Assembly: GCF_051401765.1 (NCBI RefSeq)
Contig: NW_027480438.1
Span: forward strand, 7,440,001-7,504,000
Reading direction: 5' to 3'
Source of the DNA: Calliopsis andreniformis
Lineage: Eukaryota > Arthropoda > Insecta > Hymenoptera > Andrenidae
Length of the DNA: 64,000 bases
Shown: one piece after another, positions 26,696 to 42,540 of the stretch
Layout: every line of letters starts with the position of its first letter
Position numbering within the stretch: position 1 is the stretch's first letter
The notes under the pieces: model-generated
Told to the model about the DNA's origin: nothing
Seen by the model: the letters and a program-made list of their open reading frames with translations, nothing else
The model's database searches: none
Program-made: the position numbers and the translations under genes

Positions 26696-29600
26696 AGTCT
26701 CCATCCACAAACATGAATTCTCATCACTCAACCCTGAACACTCAGGCCACAATCTTCAATCCTCAATCCTCAATACTCAATCCTCAGTCCTCAGTCCTTA
26801 ATCTTCAATACTCAATCCTCAATCCTAAAATCCTCAACCCTCAATGTTCAACACACAATCCTCAACCATCAATCCTCAATACTCAGCCATCAATGCTCAA
26901 TTCTCAATACTCAATAGAATATGCTGAATTCTCAGTTTTCAATACTCATTCCTCAATCTTCAATCTTCAAGCCTCTATCCACAAACATGTATTCTCATCA
27001 CTCAACCCTCAACCCTCAGTCCTCGTCCTCCATCCTCAATCCTCAATCCTCAATCCTCAATCTTCAGTCCTCAATCCTCGACCCTCAATCCTCTGCCTTC
27101 AAACCTCAATTCCGAATCCTCAATCCTGAATTCTCAATCTCCATCCCTCAGTCCGCAACAATCTATTGTCAATCCTCAATCCTCAACAGAATATCCTCAA
27201 TTCACAGCTTTCAACACTCAATCCCCAATCTTCAATTTTCAAATCTCAATCCACAAACATCAATGCTCATCACTCAACCCTCAACACTCAGTCCTCAATC
27301 TTCAATCCTCAATCTCCAATCCTCAATACTCAATCTGCAATCCTGAATCCTCAATCCTCAATCCTCAACCCTCATTCTTCAATCTTCAGTACCCAATCCT
27401 CAATCTTCAATTCTCAATACTCAATCCTTAATCCTCAGACCTCAAACATCAATATTCAACCCCCAGTCCTCGTCCTCAATCCACAACACTCAATCCTCAA
27501 TCCTCGATCTTCAATCATCAATATTCAATCTTCAATTTTCAATTCTCAATCCTCAATCCTCAATCCTCAATCCTCAATCTTCAATCCTCAATCCTCAAAT
27601 CTCAATCCTCAATCCTCAATCTTCAATCCTCAACACTCAATCTTCAATCCCCAACCCTCAATCTTCAATCCTCAATACTCAATCTTCAATCCTCAATCCT
27701 TAATACTCAACCATCAATCCTCATTCTTCAATCCTCAATACCCAATCCTCAATCTTCAATCCTCAATCCTCAATACTCAATCCTCAATCGTCATTCCTCA
27801 ATCCCCAATCCTCAATCTTCTATCCTCAATCCTGAAACCTCAATCCTCAATGCTCAATCCTCAACCCTCAATCTTCAGTCCTCAATACTCAGCCTTCAAT
27901 ACTCAATCCTCAATCCTCAATCCTCAATCCTCAGTACTCAATCGTCAGTCTTCAATCCTCAACACTCAATCTTCAATTCTCAATCCCCAATCCTCAATCC
28001 TCAATCCTCATTCTTCAATCCTCAATCTTCAATCCTCAATCCTCAACTCTCAGTCCTCAATCCTCAGTCCTCAGTCCTCAAACATCAATCCTCAACCCTC
28101 AGCCCTCATCCTCAATCCTCAATCCTCAATCCTCAATCCTCAACCCTCAATCCCCAATCTTCTATCTTCAATCCTCAATACTCAATCTTCAATCCTCAAT
28201 CCTCAGTCCTCAAACCTCAATTCTGAATCCTCAATCCTGAATCCTCAATCTTTAATCCTCAGACCTCAGCCATCAATGCTCAATTCTCAATACTCAACAG
28301 AACATCCTGAATTCTCAGTTTTCAATGCTCAATCCCCTATCTTCAATTTTAAAATCTCAATCCACAAACATCAAATCTCATCACTCAACCCTCAACACAC
28401 AGTCCTCAATCTTCAGTCCTCAATCCTCAATCCTCAATCGTCAATCCTCAATCCTCAATCTTCAATCCTCAGTCCGCAATCCGCAATCTTCAATCATCAA
28501 TACTCAATCTTCAATCCTCAATCCTCAATCATAAAATCCTCGATCCTCAATATTCAGCAGACAACCCTCAACCACCAATACTCAATACACAACCATCAAT
28601 GCTCAATTCTCAATACTCAATAGAATATACTGAATTCTCAGTTTTCAATACCCAATCCTCAATCTTCAATATTCAAGTCTCCTTCCACAAACATCTATTC
28701 TCATCACTCAACCCTCAACACTCAGTCCTCAATCTTCAACCCTCAATCCTCAATCCTCAATCGTCAATACTCAATCCTCAATCCTCAACCCTCGATCCTC
28801 AGTCCTCAAACCTCAATCCTCAATCCTCAATCTTCAATCTTCAATCCTCAATACCCAATCCTCAATCTTCAATACTCAATCCTCAATCCTCAATCCTCAA
28901 TCCTCAATCTTCAATCCTCAATCCCCAAACCTCAATCCTCAATCCTCAATCTTCAATCCTCAACACTCAATCTTCAATCCTCAACGCTCAATCTTCAATC
29001 CTCAATACTCAATCTTCCATCCTCAATCCTCAATCCTCAATTCTCAATCCTCAATCCTCAGTCCTCAGTCCTCAAACAGCAATCCTCAACCCTCAGCCTT
29101 CATCCTCAATCCTCAATCTTCAATCCTCAATCCTCAATCCTCAATCTTCTATCTTCAATCCCCAATCCTCTATCATCAATCCTCAATTCTCAATCCTTAA
29201 CCCTGAAACCTCAATCCTCAATGCTCAATCCTCAATCCTCAATCTTCAATCCTCAATACTCAGTCCTCAATACTCAATCCTCAATCCTCAATCCTCATTC
29301 CTCAATCCTCAATCCCCAATCTTCTATCTTCAATCCTCAATACTCAATCTTCAATCCTCAATCCTCAGTCCTCAAACCTCAATTCTGAATCCTCAATCCT
29401 GAATCCTCAATCTTTAATCCTCAGACCTCAACCATCAATGCTCAATTCTCAATACTCAATAGAATATACTGAATTCTCAGTTTTCAATACCCAATCCTCA
29501 ATCTTCAATATTCAAGTCTCCATCCACAAACATCTATTCTCATCACTCAACCCTCAACACTCAGTCCTCAATCTTCAATCCTCAATCCTCAATCCTCAAT

Positions 29601-30545
29601 CGTCAATACTCAATCCTCAATCCTCAACCCTCGATCGTCAGTCCTCAAACCTCAATCCTCAATCCTCAATCTTCTATCTTCAATCCTCAATACTCAATCT
29701 TCAATCTTCAATCTTCAATCCTCAATCCTCAATCCTCAATCCTCAATCCGCAATCCTCAATCTTCAATCCTCATTACTCAATCTTCAATCCTCAATCCTC
29801 AATCCTGAAACCCTCAACCCTCAATATTCAACAAACAACCCTCAACCTTCAATCCTCAATACTCAACCGTCAATCCTCAATTCTCAATACTTAATAGAAT
29901 CCTCAAACTTCAATCTTCAAGTCTCCATCCACAAACATGAATTCTCATCACTCAACCCTGAACACTCAGCCCACAATCTTCAATCCTCAATCCTCAATCC
30001 TCAATCCTCAATCCTCAATCCTCACTCATCAATCCTCAATCCTCAATCCTCAATCCTCATTCTTCAATCCTCAATCCTCAATCCTCAATCTGCAATCCTC
30101 AATACTCAATCCTGAATCCTCAATCGTCAATCCTCAAACCCAAATCCTCTATCATCAATACTCAATCCTCAATCCTCAATCCTCAATCCTGAATCCTCAA
30201 TCCTCAATCCTCCATACTCAATCTTCAATCCTCAATCCTCAATCCTCAATCTTCAATCCTCAATCCTCAATCCTCAATTCTCAATCCTCAATCCTCAGTC
30301 CTCAGTCCTCATTCTTCAATCCTCAATACCCAATCCTCAATCTTCAATCCTCAATCCTCAATCCTCAACCCTCAGCCCTCATCCTCAATCCTCAATCCTC
30401 AATCCTCAATCCTCAATCCTCAATCCCCAATCTTCTATCTTCAATCCTCAATACTCAATCTTCAATCCTCAATTCTCAGTCCTCAAACCTCAATTCTGAA
30501 TCCTCAATCCTGAATCATCAATCCTTAATCCTCAGACCTCAACCA
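26180..30545 (+). repeat. 4,365-bp tandem unit, copy 1
   Basis: Landmarks repeat 4,365 bp downstream: cores 26,207 to 30,572, 26,642 to 31,007, 26,916 to 31,281, 27,188 to 31,553, 28,299 to 32,664 and 28,622 to 32,987. After about 29,280 the offset becomes 4,595 (29,461 to 34,056 and 29,896 to 34,491), so this copy lacks 230 bp. The missing piece includes one hexamer TCATCC (32 x 7 + 6 = 230). Confidence 0.88.
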
Positions 30546-33500
30546 TCAATGCTCAATTCTCAATACTCAACAGAACATCCTGAATTCTCAGTTTTCAATG
30601 CTCAATCCCCTATCTTCAATTTTAAAATCTCAGTCCACAAACATCAATTCTCATCACTCAACCCTCAACCCACAGTCCTCAATCTTCAATCCTCAATCCT
30701 CAATCCTCAATCGTCAATCCTCAATCCTCAATCTTCAATCCTCAGTCCGCAATCCGCAATCTTCAATCATCAATACTCAATCTTCAATCTTCAATCCTCA
30801 ATACTCAATCTTCAATCTTCAATCTTCAATCCTCAATCCTCAATCCTCAATCCTCAATCCGCAATCCTCAATCCTCAATCCTCATTACTCAATCTTCAAT
30901 CCTCAATCCTCAATCCTGAAACCCGCAACCCTCAATATTCAACACACAACCCTCAACCTTCAATCCTCAATACTCAACCGTCAATCCTCAATTCTCAATA
31001 CTTAATAGAATATCCTGAATTCTCAGTTTTCAACACTCAATCCTCAAACTTCAATCTTCAAGTCTCCATCCACAAACATGAATTCTCATCACTCAACCCT
31101 GAACACTCAGCCCACAATCTTCAATCCTCAATCCTCAATACTCAATCCTCAGTCCTCAGTCCTTAATCTTCAATACTCAATCCTCAATCCTAAAATCCTC
31201 AACCCTCAATGTTCAACACACAATCCTCAACCATCAATCCTCAATACTCAGCCATCAATGCTCAATTCTCAATACTCAATAGAATATGCTGAATTCTCAG
31301 TTTTCAATACTCATTCCTCAATCTTCAACCTTCAAGCCTCCATCCACAAACATGTATTCTCATCACTCAACCCTCAACCCTCAGTCCTCGTCCTCCATCC
31401 TCAATCCTCAATCCTCAATCCTCAATCTTCAGTCCTCAATCCTCGACCCTCAATCCTCTGCCTTCAAACCTCAATTCCGAATCCTCAATCCTGGATTCTC
31501 AATCTCCATCCCTCAGTCCGCAACAATCTATTGTCAATCCTCAATCCTCAACAGAATATCCTCAATTCACAGCTTTCAACACTCAATCCCCAATCTTCAA
31601 TTTTCAAATCTCAATCCACAAACATCAATGCTCATCACTCAACCCTCAACACTCAGTCCTCAATCTTCAATCCTCAATCTTCAATCCTCAATACTCAATC
31701 TGCAATCCTGAATCCTCAATCCTCAATCCTCAACCCTCATTCTTCAATCTTCAATACCCAATCCTCAATCTTCAATTCTCAATACTCAATCCTTAATCCT
31801 CAGACCTCAAACATCAATATTCAACCCCCAGTCCTCGTCCTCAATCCACAACACTCAATCCTCAATCCTCGATCTTCAATCATCAATATTCAATCTTCAA
31901 TTTTCAATTCTCAATCCTCAATCCTCAATCCTCAATCCCCAATCTTCAATCCTCAATCCTCAAAACTCAATCCTCAATCCTCAATCTTCAATCCTCAACA
32001 CTCAATCTTCAATCCCCAACCCTCAATCTTCAATCCTCAATACTCAATCTTCAATCCTCAATCCTTAATACTCAACCATCAATCCTCATTCTTCAATCCT
32101 CAATACCCAATCCTCAATCTTCAATCCTCAAGCCTCAATACTCAATCCTCAATCGTCAATCCTCAATCCCCAATCCTCAATCTTCTATCCTCAATCCTGA
32201 AACCTCAATCCTCAATGCTCAATCCTCAATCCTCAATCTTCAATCCTCAATACTCAGTCTTCAATACTCAATCCTCAATCCTCAATCCTCAATCCTCAGT
32301 ACTCAATCGTCAGTCTTCAATCCTCAACACTCAATCTTCAATTCTCAATCCCCAATCCTCAATCCTCAATCCTCATTCTTCAATCCTCAATCTTCAATCC
32401 TCAATCCTCAATTCTCAGTCCTCAATCCTCAGTCCTCAGTCCTCAAACATCAATCCTCAACCCTCAGCCCTCATCCTCAATCCTCAATCCTCAATCCTCA
32501 ATCCTCAATCCTCAATCCCCAATCTTCTATCTTCAATCCTCAATACTCAATCTTCAATCCTCAATCCTCAGTCCTCAAACCTCAATTCTGAATCCTCAAT
32601 CCTGAATCCTCAATCTTTAATCCTCAGACCTCAACCATCAATGCTCAATTCTCAATACTCAACAGAACATCCTGAATTCTCAGTTTTCAATGCTCAATCC
32701 CCTATCTTCAATTTTAAAATCTCAATCCACAAACATCAAATCTCATCACTCAACCCTCAACACACAGTCCTCAATCTTCAATCCTCAATCCTCAATCCTC
32801 AATCGTCAATCCTCAATCCTCAATCTTCAATCCTCAGTCCGCAATCCGCAATCTTCAATCATCAATACTCAATCTTCAATCCTCAATCCTCAATCATAAA
32901 ATCCTCGATCCTCAATATTCAGCAGACAACCCTCAACCACCAATACTCAATACTCAACCATCAATGCTCAATTCTCAATACTCAATAGAATATACTGAAT
33001 TCTCAGTTTTCAATACCCAATCCTCAATCTTCAATATTCAAGTCTCCTTCCACAAACATCTATTCTCATCACTCAACCCTCAACACTCAGTCCTCAATCT
33101 TCAATCCTCAATCCTCAATCCTCAATCGTCAATACTCAATCCTCAATCCTCAACCCTCGATCCTCAGTCCTCAAACCTCAATCCTCAATCCTCAATCTTC
33201 AATCTTCAATCCTCAATACCCAATCCTCAATCTTCAATCCTCAATCCTCAATCCTCAATCCTCAATCCTCAATCTTCAATCCTCAATCCTCAAAACTCAA
33301 TCCTCAATCCTCAATCTTCAATCCTCAACACTCAATCTTCAATCCTCAACGCTCAATCTTCAATCCTCAATACTCAATCTTCCATCCTCAATCCTCAATC
33401 CTCAATTCTCAATCCTCAATCCTCAGTCCTCAGTCATCAAACAGCAATCCTCAACCCTCAGCCTTCATCCTCAATCCTCAATCTTCAATCCTCAATCCTC

Positions 33501-36500
33501 AATCCTCAATCTTCTATCTTCAATCCCCAATCCTCTATCATCAATCCTCAATTCTCAATCCTTAATCCTGAAACCTCAATCCTCAATGCTCAATCCTCAA
33601 TCCTCAATCTTCAATCCTCAATTCTCAGTCTTCAATACTCAATCCTCAATCCGCAATCCTCAATCCTCAGTACTCAATCGTCAGTCTTCAATCCTCAACA
33701 CTCAATCTTCAATTCTCAATCCCCAATTCTCAATCCTCAATCCTCATTCTTCAATCCTCAATACCCAATCCTCAATCTTCAATCCTCAATCCTCAATCCT
33801 CAATTCTCAGTCCTCAATCCTCAGTCCTCAGTCCTCAAACATCAATCCTCAACCCTCAGCCCTCATCCTCAATCCTGAATCCTCAATCCTCATTCCTCAA
33901 TCCTCAATCCCCAATCTTCTATCTTCAATCCTCAATACTCAATCTTCAATCCTCAATCCTCAGACCTCAAACCTCAATTCTGAATCCTCAATCCTGAATC
34001 CTCAATCTTTAATCCTCACACCTCAACCATCAATGCTCAATTCTCAATACTCAATAGAATATACTGAATTCTCAGTTTTCAATACCCAATCCTCAATCTT
34101 TAATATTCAAGTCTCCATCCACAAACATCTATTCTCATCACTCAACCCTCAACACTCAGTCCTCAATCTTCAATCCTCAATCCTCAATCCTCAATCGTCA
34201 ATACTCAATCCTCAATCCTCAACCCTCGATCCTCAGTCCTCAAACCTCAATCCTCAATCCTCAATCTTCAATCTTCAATCCTCAATACTCAATCTTCAAT
34301 CTTCAATCTTCAATCCTCAATCCTCAATCCTCAATCCTCAATCCGCAATCCTCAATCTTCAATCCTCATTACTCAATCTTCAATCCTCAATCCTCAATCC
34401 TGAAACCCTCAACCCTCAATATTCAACACACAACCCTCAACCGTCAATCCTCAATACTCAACCGTCAATCCTCAATTCTCAATACTTAATAGAATCCTCA
34501 AACTTCAATCTTCAAGTCTCCATCCACAAACATGAATTGTCACCACTCAACCCTGAACACTCAGCCCACAATCTTCAATCCTCAATCCTCAATCCTCAGT
34601 CATCAATCCTCAATCTTCAATACTCAATCCTCAATCCTCAATCCTCAATCCTCAATCCTCATTCCTCAAACCTCAATCCTCAACCCTCAGTCCTCATCCT
34701 CAATTCTCAATACTCAATCCTCAATCCTCAATCCACAATCTCCAATCCTCAATAATCAATCTCCTATCCTAGATCCTCAATCCCCAATACTCTATCCTTA
34801 ATCCTCAATATTCAATCCTCTATCCCCAGTCCACAATCTTCAATCCCCAAAGCTCAATAATCAATCCTCAATCCTCAGTCCTCAATCGTCAATCATCAAT
34901 CCACAATCTTCAATACTCAATACCCAGTCCTCAATCCTCATTCCTCAATCCTCAATCATCAATCCTCAATCTTCAATAATCAATCGTCAATCCTCAATCC
35001 TCAATCCCCAATACTCAATCTTCAATCCTCAATCCTCAATCCTCAATCCTCAACCCTCAGCCCTGATCCTCGATCCTCAATCCTGAATCCTCAATCCTCA
35101 ATCTTCAATGCTCAATCCTCAATCCTCAATCCTCAATCCTCAATACTCAACCATCGATCCTCAATTCCCAATACTCAATAGAATATCCTGGATTCTCAGT
35201 ATTCAATACTCAAACCTCAATCCTCAACCATCAGCCCTCATCCTCCATCCTCAATCCTCAATCCCCAAACCTCAATCTTCAATCCTCAATACTCAATCTT
35301 CGATCCTCAATCCTCAACACTCAATCCTCAATCCTCAATCCTCAGTCATGAATACTCAATCTTCAATACTCAATCCTCAATCCTCAATCCTCAATCCTCA
35401 ATCCTCAATCCTCAATCCTCACTCCTCAAACCTCAATCCCCAACCCTCAGTCCTCATCCTCAATTCTCAATTCTCAATCCTCAATCCTCAATCCTCAATC
35501 TTCAATCCTCGATACTCAATCTTCAATCCTCAGTCCTCAATCCTCAATCCTCAATCCTCAACCCTCAATCCTCAATCTTCAATCCTCAACCGTCAGTCCT
35601 CGTCCTCAATCCTCAATCCTCAATCCTCAATCCTCAATCCACGTCCCTCAAACCTCAATCCTCAGTCCTCAGTCATCAATCCTCAATCTCCAATAGAATA
35701 TCCTCAATTCACAGTTTTCAATACTCAATCCCCAATCTTCAATCTTCAAATCTCAATCCACAGACATCAATTCTCATCACTCAACCCTCAACACTCAGTC
35801 CTCAATCTTCAGTCCTCAATCCTCAATCCTCAACCTTCAATCCTCAATCCTCAATCATCAATCCTCAATCCTCAATCCTCAGTCATCAATCCTCAATCTT
35901 CAATACTCAATCCTCAATCCTCAATCCTCAATCCTCAATCCTCATTCCTCAATCCTCAATCCTCAACCCTCAGTCCTCATCCTCAATTCTCAATACTCAA
36001 TCCTCAAACCTCAATCCTCAATCTTCAGTCCTCAATAATAAATCTCCTATCCTAGATCCTCAATCCCCAATACACTATCCTTAATCCTGAATACTCAATC
36101 CTCTATCCCCAGTCCACAATCTTCAATCCCCAAAGCTCAATAATCAATCCTGAATCCTCAGTCCTCAATCGTCAATCATCAATACACAATCTTCAGTACT
36201 CAATCCCCAGTCCTCAATCCTCAATCCTCAATCCTCAATCATCAATCCTCAATCTTCAATACTCAATCGTCTATCCTCAATCCTCAATCCCCAATACTCA
36301 ATCTTCAATCCTCAATCCTCAATCCTCAATCCTCAACCCTCAGCCCTCATCCTCGATCCTCAATCCTGAATCCTCAATCCTCAATCTTCAATCCTCAATA
36401 CTCAGTCTTCAATCATCAATCCTCAATACTCAATCCTCAATCCTCAATCCTCAATCATCAATCCTCAATCCTCAATTATCAACCTTCAATCCTCAATACT

Positions 36501-38060
36501 CAATCTTCAATCCTCAATACTCAATCCTCAATATTCAACACACAACCATCAACCATCAATTCTCAATATTCAACCATCAATCCTCAATTCTCAATAGTCA
36601 ATAGAATATCCCAAATTCTCATGATTGAATACTCAATCCACAATATTCATTAATCAAATCTCGCTCCTCAAACATCAATTCTCAACACTCAATCCTCAAC
36701 ACTCGGTCCTCTTCCTTCAATCCTCCATCCTCAATCCTCTGTCCTGAAGCGTCAATCCTCAATCCTCAATCCTCAACACTCAATACTCAGTCCTCAAACC
36801 TCAATACTCAATCTTCGATTCCCACTCCGCAATCCTCAATCCCCAATCCTCAATCTTCAATCCTCAATCCTCAATCATCAATCCTCAATATTCAACACTC
36901 ATTCATCAACCCTCAATACTCAATCTTCAATCCTCAATCCTCAATCTTCGATCCTCAATCCTCAATCCTCAATCATCAATCCTCAATACTCAACCATCGA
37001 TCCTCAATTCCCAATACTCAATAGAATATCCTGGATTCTCAGTATTCACTACTCAAACCTCAATCCTCAAGCATCAGCCCTCATCCTCCATCCTCAATCC
37101 TCAATCCTCAAACCTAATTCTTCAATCCTCAATACTCAATCTTCGATCCTCAATCCTCAACACTCAATCCTCAATCCTCAATCCTCAGTCATGAATACTC
37201 AACCTTCAATACTCAATCCTCAATCCTCAATTCTCAATCCTCAATCCTCAATCCTCAATCCTCAATCCTCAATCCTCATTCCTCAAACCTCAATCCTCAA
37301 CCCTCTGTCCTCATCCTCAATTCTCAATTCTCAATCCTCAATCCTCAATTCTCAATCTTCAATCCTCAATAATCAATCTCCAATCCTAGATCCTCAACCC
37401 CAATACTCAATCGTTAATCCTCAATCTTCTATCCTCAATCCCCAGTCCTCAATCCTCAATACTCAATCTTCAATCCTCAATCCTCAATTCTCAATCTCAA
37501 TACTCAATCCTCAATCGTCAATCCTCAATCGTCAATCCTCAATCCCCAATCCTGAATCTTCAATCCTCAATCCTCAACACTCAATCCTCAATCCTCAATC
37601 TTCAATCCTCGATACTCAATCTTCAATCCTCAGTCCTCAATCCTCAATCCTCAATCCTCAATCCTCAACCCTCAATCCTCAATCATCAATCCTCAACCGT
37701 CAGTCCTCGTCCTCAATCCTCAATCCTCAATCCTCAATCCTCAATCCTCGTCCCTCAAACCTCAATCCTCATTCCTCAAACCTCAATCCTCAACCCTCAG
37801 TCCTCATCCTCAATTCTCAATACTCAATCCTCATTCCTCAATCCTCAATCTTCAGTCCTCAATAATAAATCTCCTATCCTAGATCCTCAATCCCCAATAC
37901 TATATCCTTAATCCTGAATATTCAATCCACTATCCCCAGTCCACAATCTTCAATCCCCAAAGCTCAATAATCAATCCTGAATCCTCAGTCCTCAATCGTC
38001 AATCATCAATCCACAATCTTCAGTACTCAATCCCCAGTCCTCAATCCTCAATCCTCAATC
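27826..38060 (+). repeat. Higher-order block R (fullest version of L and M)
   Basis: Block R contains everything seen in L (27,826-36,474) and in M (30,055-38,058) in one continuous order, and it lacks the 146-bp and 447-bp deletions of L. It is the simplest representative of the ancestral arrangement, although direction of change cannot be proven from one sequence. It spans the switch from A cores (last at 34,491) through D (35,695) to B and C cores (36,603 and 37,023). Confidence 0.8.
30545..34555 (+). repeat. 4,365-bp tandem unit, copy 2
   Basis: It is the downstream partner of the unit above and retains the 230-bp piece near 33,640-33,870. It lies inside block R and ends with the last A cores of the window (34,056 and 34,491). 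Beyond about 34,555 the two copies no longer match. Confidence 0.85.
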
Positions 38061-41000
38061 CTCAATCATCAATCCTCAATCTTCAATACTCGATCGTCTA
38101 TCCTCAACCCTCAATCCCCAATACTCAATCTTCAATCCTCAATCCTCAATCCTCAATCCTCAACCCTCAGCCCTGATCCTCGATCCTCAATCCTGAATCC
38201 TCAATACTCAATCTTCAATCCCCAATACTCAGTCTTCAATCATCAATCCTCAATACTCAATCCTCAATCCTCAATCCTCAATCCTCAATCCTCAATCCTC
38301 GTTCCTCAAACCTCAATCCTCAGCCCTCAGTCATCAATCCTCAATCTCCAATGCTCAATCCTCAATCCTCAATCCTCAATCCGCAATCCTCGTTCCTCAA
38401 ACCTCAATCCTCAACCCTCAGTCGTCATCCTCAGTTCTCAATTCTCAATCCTCAATCCTCAATCCTCAATCTTCAATCCTCAATAATCAATCTCCTATCC
38501 TAGATCCTAAATCCCCAATACTCTATCCTCAATCCTCAATATTCAATCCTCTATCCCCAGTCCACAATCTTCAATTCCCAAAGCTCAATAATCAAACCTC
38601 AATCCTCAGTCCACAATCGTCAATCATCAATCAACAATCTTCAATACTCAATCCTCAGTCCTCAATCCTCAATCCTCAATCCTCAATCATCAATCCTCAA
38701 TCTTCAATACTCAGTCGTGAATCCTCAATCCTCAATCCCCAATACTCAATCTTCAATGCTCAATCCTCAATCCTCAATCCTCAACACTCAGCCCTCATCC
38801 TCAAACCTCAATCCTGAATCCTCAATCCTCAATCATCAATACTCAATCCTCAACCTTCAACCTTCAATTCTCAATACTCAATCTTCAATCCTCAATACTC
38901 AATCCACAATATTCAACACACAACCATCAACCATCAATTCTCGATACTCAACCATCAATCCTCAATTCTCAATACTCAATAGAATATCCCGAATTCTCAT
39001 GATTCAATACTCAATCCACAATATTCAATAATCAAATCTCGATCCTCAAACATCAATTCTCAACACTCAATCCTCAACACTCGGTCCTCTCTCTTCAATC
39101 CTCCATCCTCAATCCTCTATCCTCAAGCGTCAATCCTCAATCCTCAATCCGCAACCCTCAATCCTCAGTCCTCAATCCTCAATTCCGAATTCTCAATCCT
39201 GAATGCTCAATCTTCATCCCTCAGTCCGCAACAATCAATTGTCAATCCTCAATCCTCAATAGAATATCCTCTATTCACAGTTCTCAATACTGAATCCCAA
39301 ATCTTCAATATTCAAATCTCAATCCACAGACATCAATTCTCATCACTCAACCCTCAACACTCAGTCCTCAATCTTCAATCCTCAATCCTGAGTCATCAGT
39401 CCTCAATCTTCAATACTCAATCCTCAATCCTCAATACTCAATCCTCAATACTCAACCATCAATCCTCAATTCCCAATACTCAATAGAATACCCTGGATTC
39501 TCAGTATTCAATACTCAATCCTCAATCATCAATCCTCCATCCTCAATCCTCAGACATCAATCCTCAATCTTCAAAACTCAATCCTCAATCCTCAATCCTC
39601 AATACTCAATCTTCGATTCCCACTCCTCAATCCTCAATCCCCAATCCTCAATCTTCAATCCTCAATCCTCAATCCTCAATCCTCAATCCTCAATCCCCAA
39701 TCATCAACCCTCAATCTTCAACACTCATTCATCAACCCTCAATCCTCAATCTTCAATCCTCAATCCTCAATTTTCGATCCTCAATCCTCAATCCTCAATC
39801 ATCAATCCTCAATCTTCAACACTCAATCCTCAATCCTCAATCCTCAATCCTGAATCATCAATCCTCAATCTTCAATACTCAATCCTCAATCCTCAATCCT
39901 CAATCCTCAATACTGAACCATCAATCCTCAATTCCCAATACTCAATAGGATATCCTGGATTCTCAGTATTCAATACTCAATCCTCAATCATCAATCCTCA
40001 ATCCTCAACCCTCAGTCATCAATCCTTAATCTTCAATACTCAATCCTCAATCCTCAATCCTCAATCCTCAATCCTCATTCCTCAAACCTCAATCCTCAAC
40101 CCTCAGTCCTCATCCTCAATTCTCAATACTCAATCCTCAATCCTCAATCCTCAATCTTCAATCCTCAATAATCAATCTCCTATCCTAGATCCTCAGTCCC
40201 CAATACTCTATCCTTAATCCTCAATATTCAATCCTCTATCCCCAGTCCACAATCTTCAATCCCCAAAGCTCAATAATCAATCCTCAATCCTCAGTCCTCA
40301 ATCGTCAATCATCAATCCACAATCTTCAATTCTCAATCCCCAGTCCTCAATCCTCAATCCTCAATACTCAATCCTCAATCACCAATCCTCATTCTTCAAT
40401 ACTCAATCGTCAATCCTCAATCCTCAATCCCCAATACTCAATCTTCAATCCTCAATCCTCAATCCTCAATCCTCAACCCTCAGCCCTGTTCCTCGATCCT
40501 CAATCCTGAATCCTCAATCCTCAATCTTCAATCCTCAATACTCAGTCTTCAATCATCAATCCTCAATACTCAATCCTCAATCCTCAATCATCAATCCTCA
40601 ATCCTCAATCATCAACATTCAATCCTCAATACTCAATCTTCAATCCTGAATACTCAATTCTCAATATTCAACACACAACCATCAACCATCAATTCTCAAT
40701 ATTCAACCATCAATCCTCAATTCTCAATACTCAACAGAATATCCCAAATTCTCATGATTCAATACTCAATCCACAATATTCATTAATCAAATCTCCATCC
40801 TCAAACATCAATTCTCAACACTGAATCCTCAACACTCGTCCTCTCCCTTCAATCCTCCATCCTCAACCCTCTATCCTGAAGCGTCAATCCTCAATCCTCA
40901 ATCCTCAACCCTCAATCCTCAGTCCTCAAACCTCAATACTCAATCTTCGATTCCCACTCCTCAATCCTCAATCTCCAATCCTCAATCTTCAATCCTCAAT

Positions 41001-42540
41001 CCTCAATCCTCAATCCTCAATCCTCAATCCTCAATCATCAATCCTCAATCTTCAACACTCATTCATCAACCCTCAATCCTCAATCCTCAATCATCAATCC
41101 TCAATCTTCAACACTCAATCCTCAATCCTCAGTCCTCAAGCCTGAATCATCAATCCTCAATCATCAATACTCAATCCTCAATCCTCAATCCTCAATCCTC
41201 AATACTCAACCATCGATCCTCAATTCCCAATACTCAATAGAATATCCTGGATTCTCAGTATTCAATACTCAAACCTCAATCCTCAACCATCAGCCCTCAT
41301 CCTCCATCCACAATCCTCAATCCTCAAACCTCAATCTTCAATCCTCAATACTCAATCTTCGATCCTCAATCCTCAACACTTAATCCTCAATCCTCAATCC
41401 TCAGTCATGAATACTCAATCTTCAATACTCAATCCTCAATCCTCAATCCTCAATCCTCAATCCTCAATCCTCAATCCTCATTCCTCAAACCTCAATCCTC
41501 AACCCTCAGTCCTCATCCTCAATTCTCAATTCTCAATCCTCAATCCTCAAGTCTCAATCTTCAGTCCTCAATAATCAATCTCCAATACTAGATCCTCAAT
41601 CCCCAATCCTCAATCGTTAATCCTCAATCTTCAATCCTCAATCCCCAGTCCTCAATCCTCAATACTCAATCTTCAATCCTCAATCCTCAATTCTCAATCC
41701 TCAATACTCAATCCTCAATCGTCAATCCTCAATCGTCAATCCTCAATCCCCAATCCTGAATCTTCAATCCTCAATCCTCAACCCTCAATCCTCAATCCTC
41801 TATCTTCAATCCTCAATACTCAATCCTCAATCCTCAATCATCAATCCTCAATCCTCAATCCTCAGTCATCAATCCTCAATCTTGAATCCTCAGTCATCAA
41901 TCCTCAATCTTCAATACTCAATCCTCAATCCTCAATCTTCAATCCTCAATCCTCATTCCTCAAACCTCAATCCTCAACCCTCAGTCCTCATCCTCAATTC
42001 TCAATACTCAATCCTCAACCCTCAATCCTCAATCTTCAATCCTCAATAATCAATCTCCTATCCTAGATCCTCAATCCCCAATACTCTATCCTTAATCTTC
42101 AATACTCAATCGTCAATCCTCAATCCTCAATCCCCAATACTCAATCTTCAATCCTCAATCCTCAATCCTCAATCCTCAACCCTCAGCCCTGATCCTCGAT
42201 CCTCAATCCTGAATCCTCAATCCTCAATCTTCAATCCTCAATACTCAGTCTTCAATCTGCAATCTTCATGTCTCCATCCACAAACACCAATTCTCATCAC
42301 TCAACCCTCAACACTCAGTCCTCAATCTTCAATCCTCAATCCTCAATACTCCATCCTCTGTCCTCAGTCCTCAATCTTCAATACTCAATCCTCAATCCTA
42401 AAATCCTCAATCCTCAGTCATCAACCCTCAATTATCAATACTCAATCCTCAATACTCAATACTCAACATTCGATCCTGAATCCTCAATCCTCAATCTTCA
42501 ATCCTCAATACTCAGTCTTCAACCCTCAATACTCAATCCT

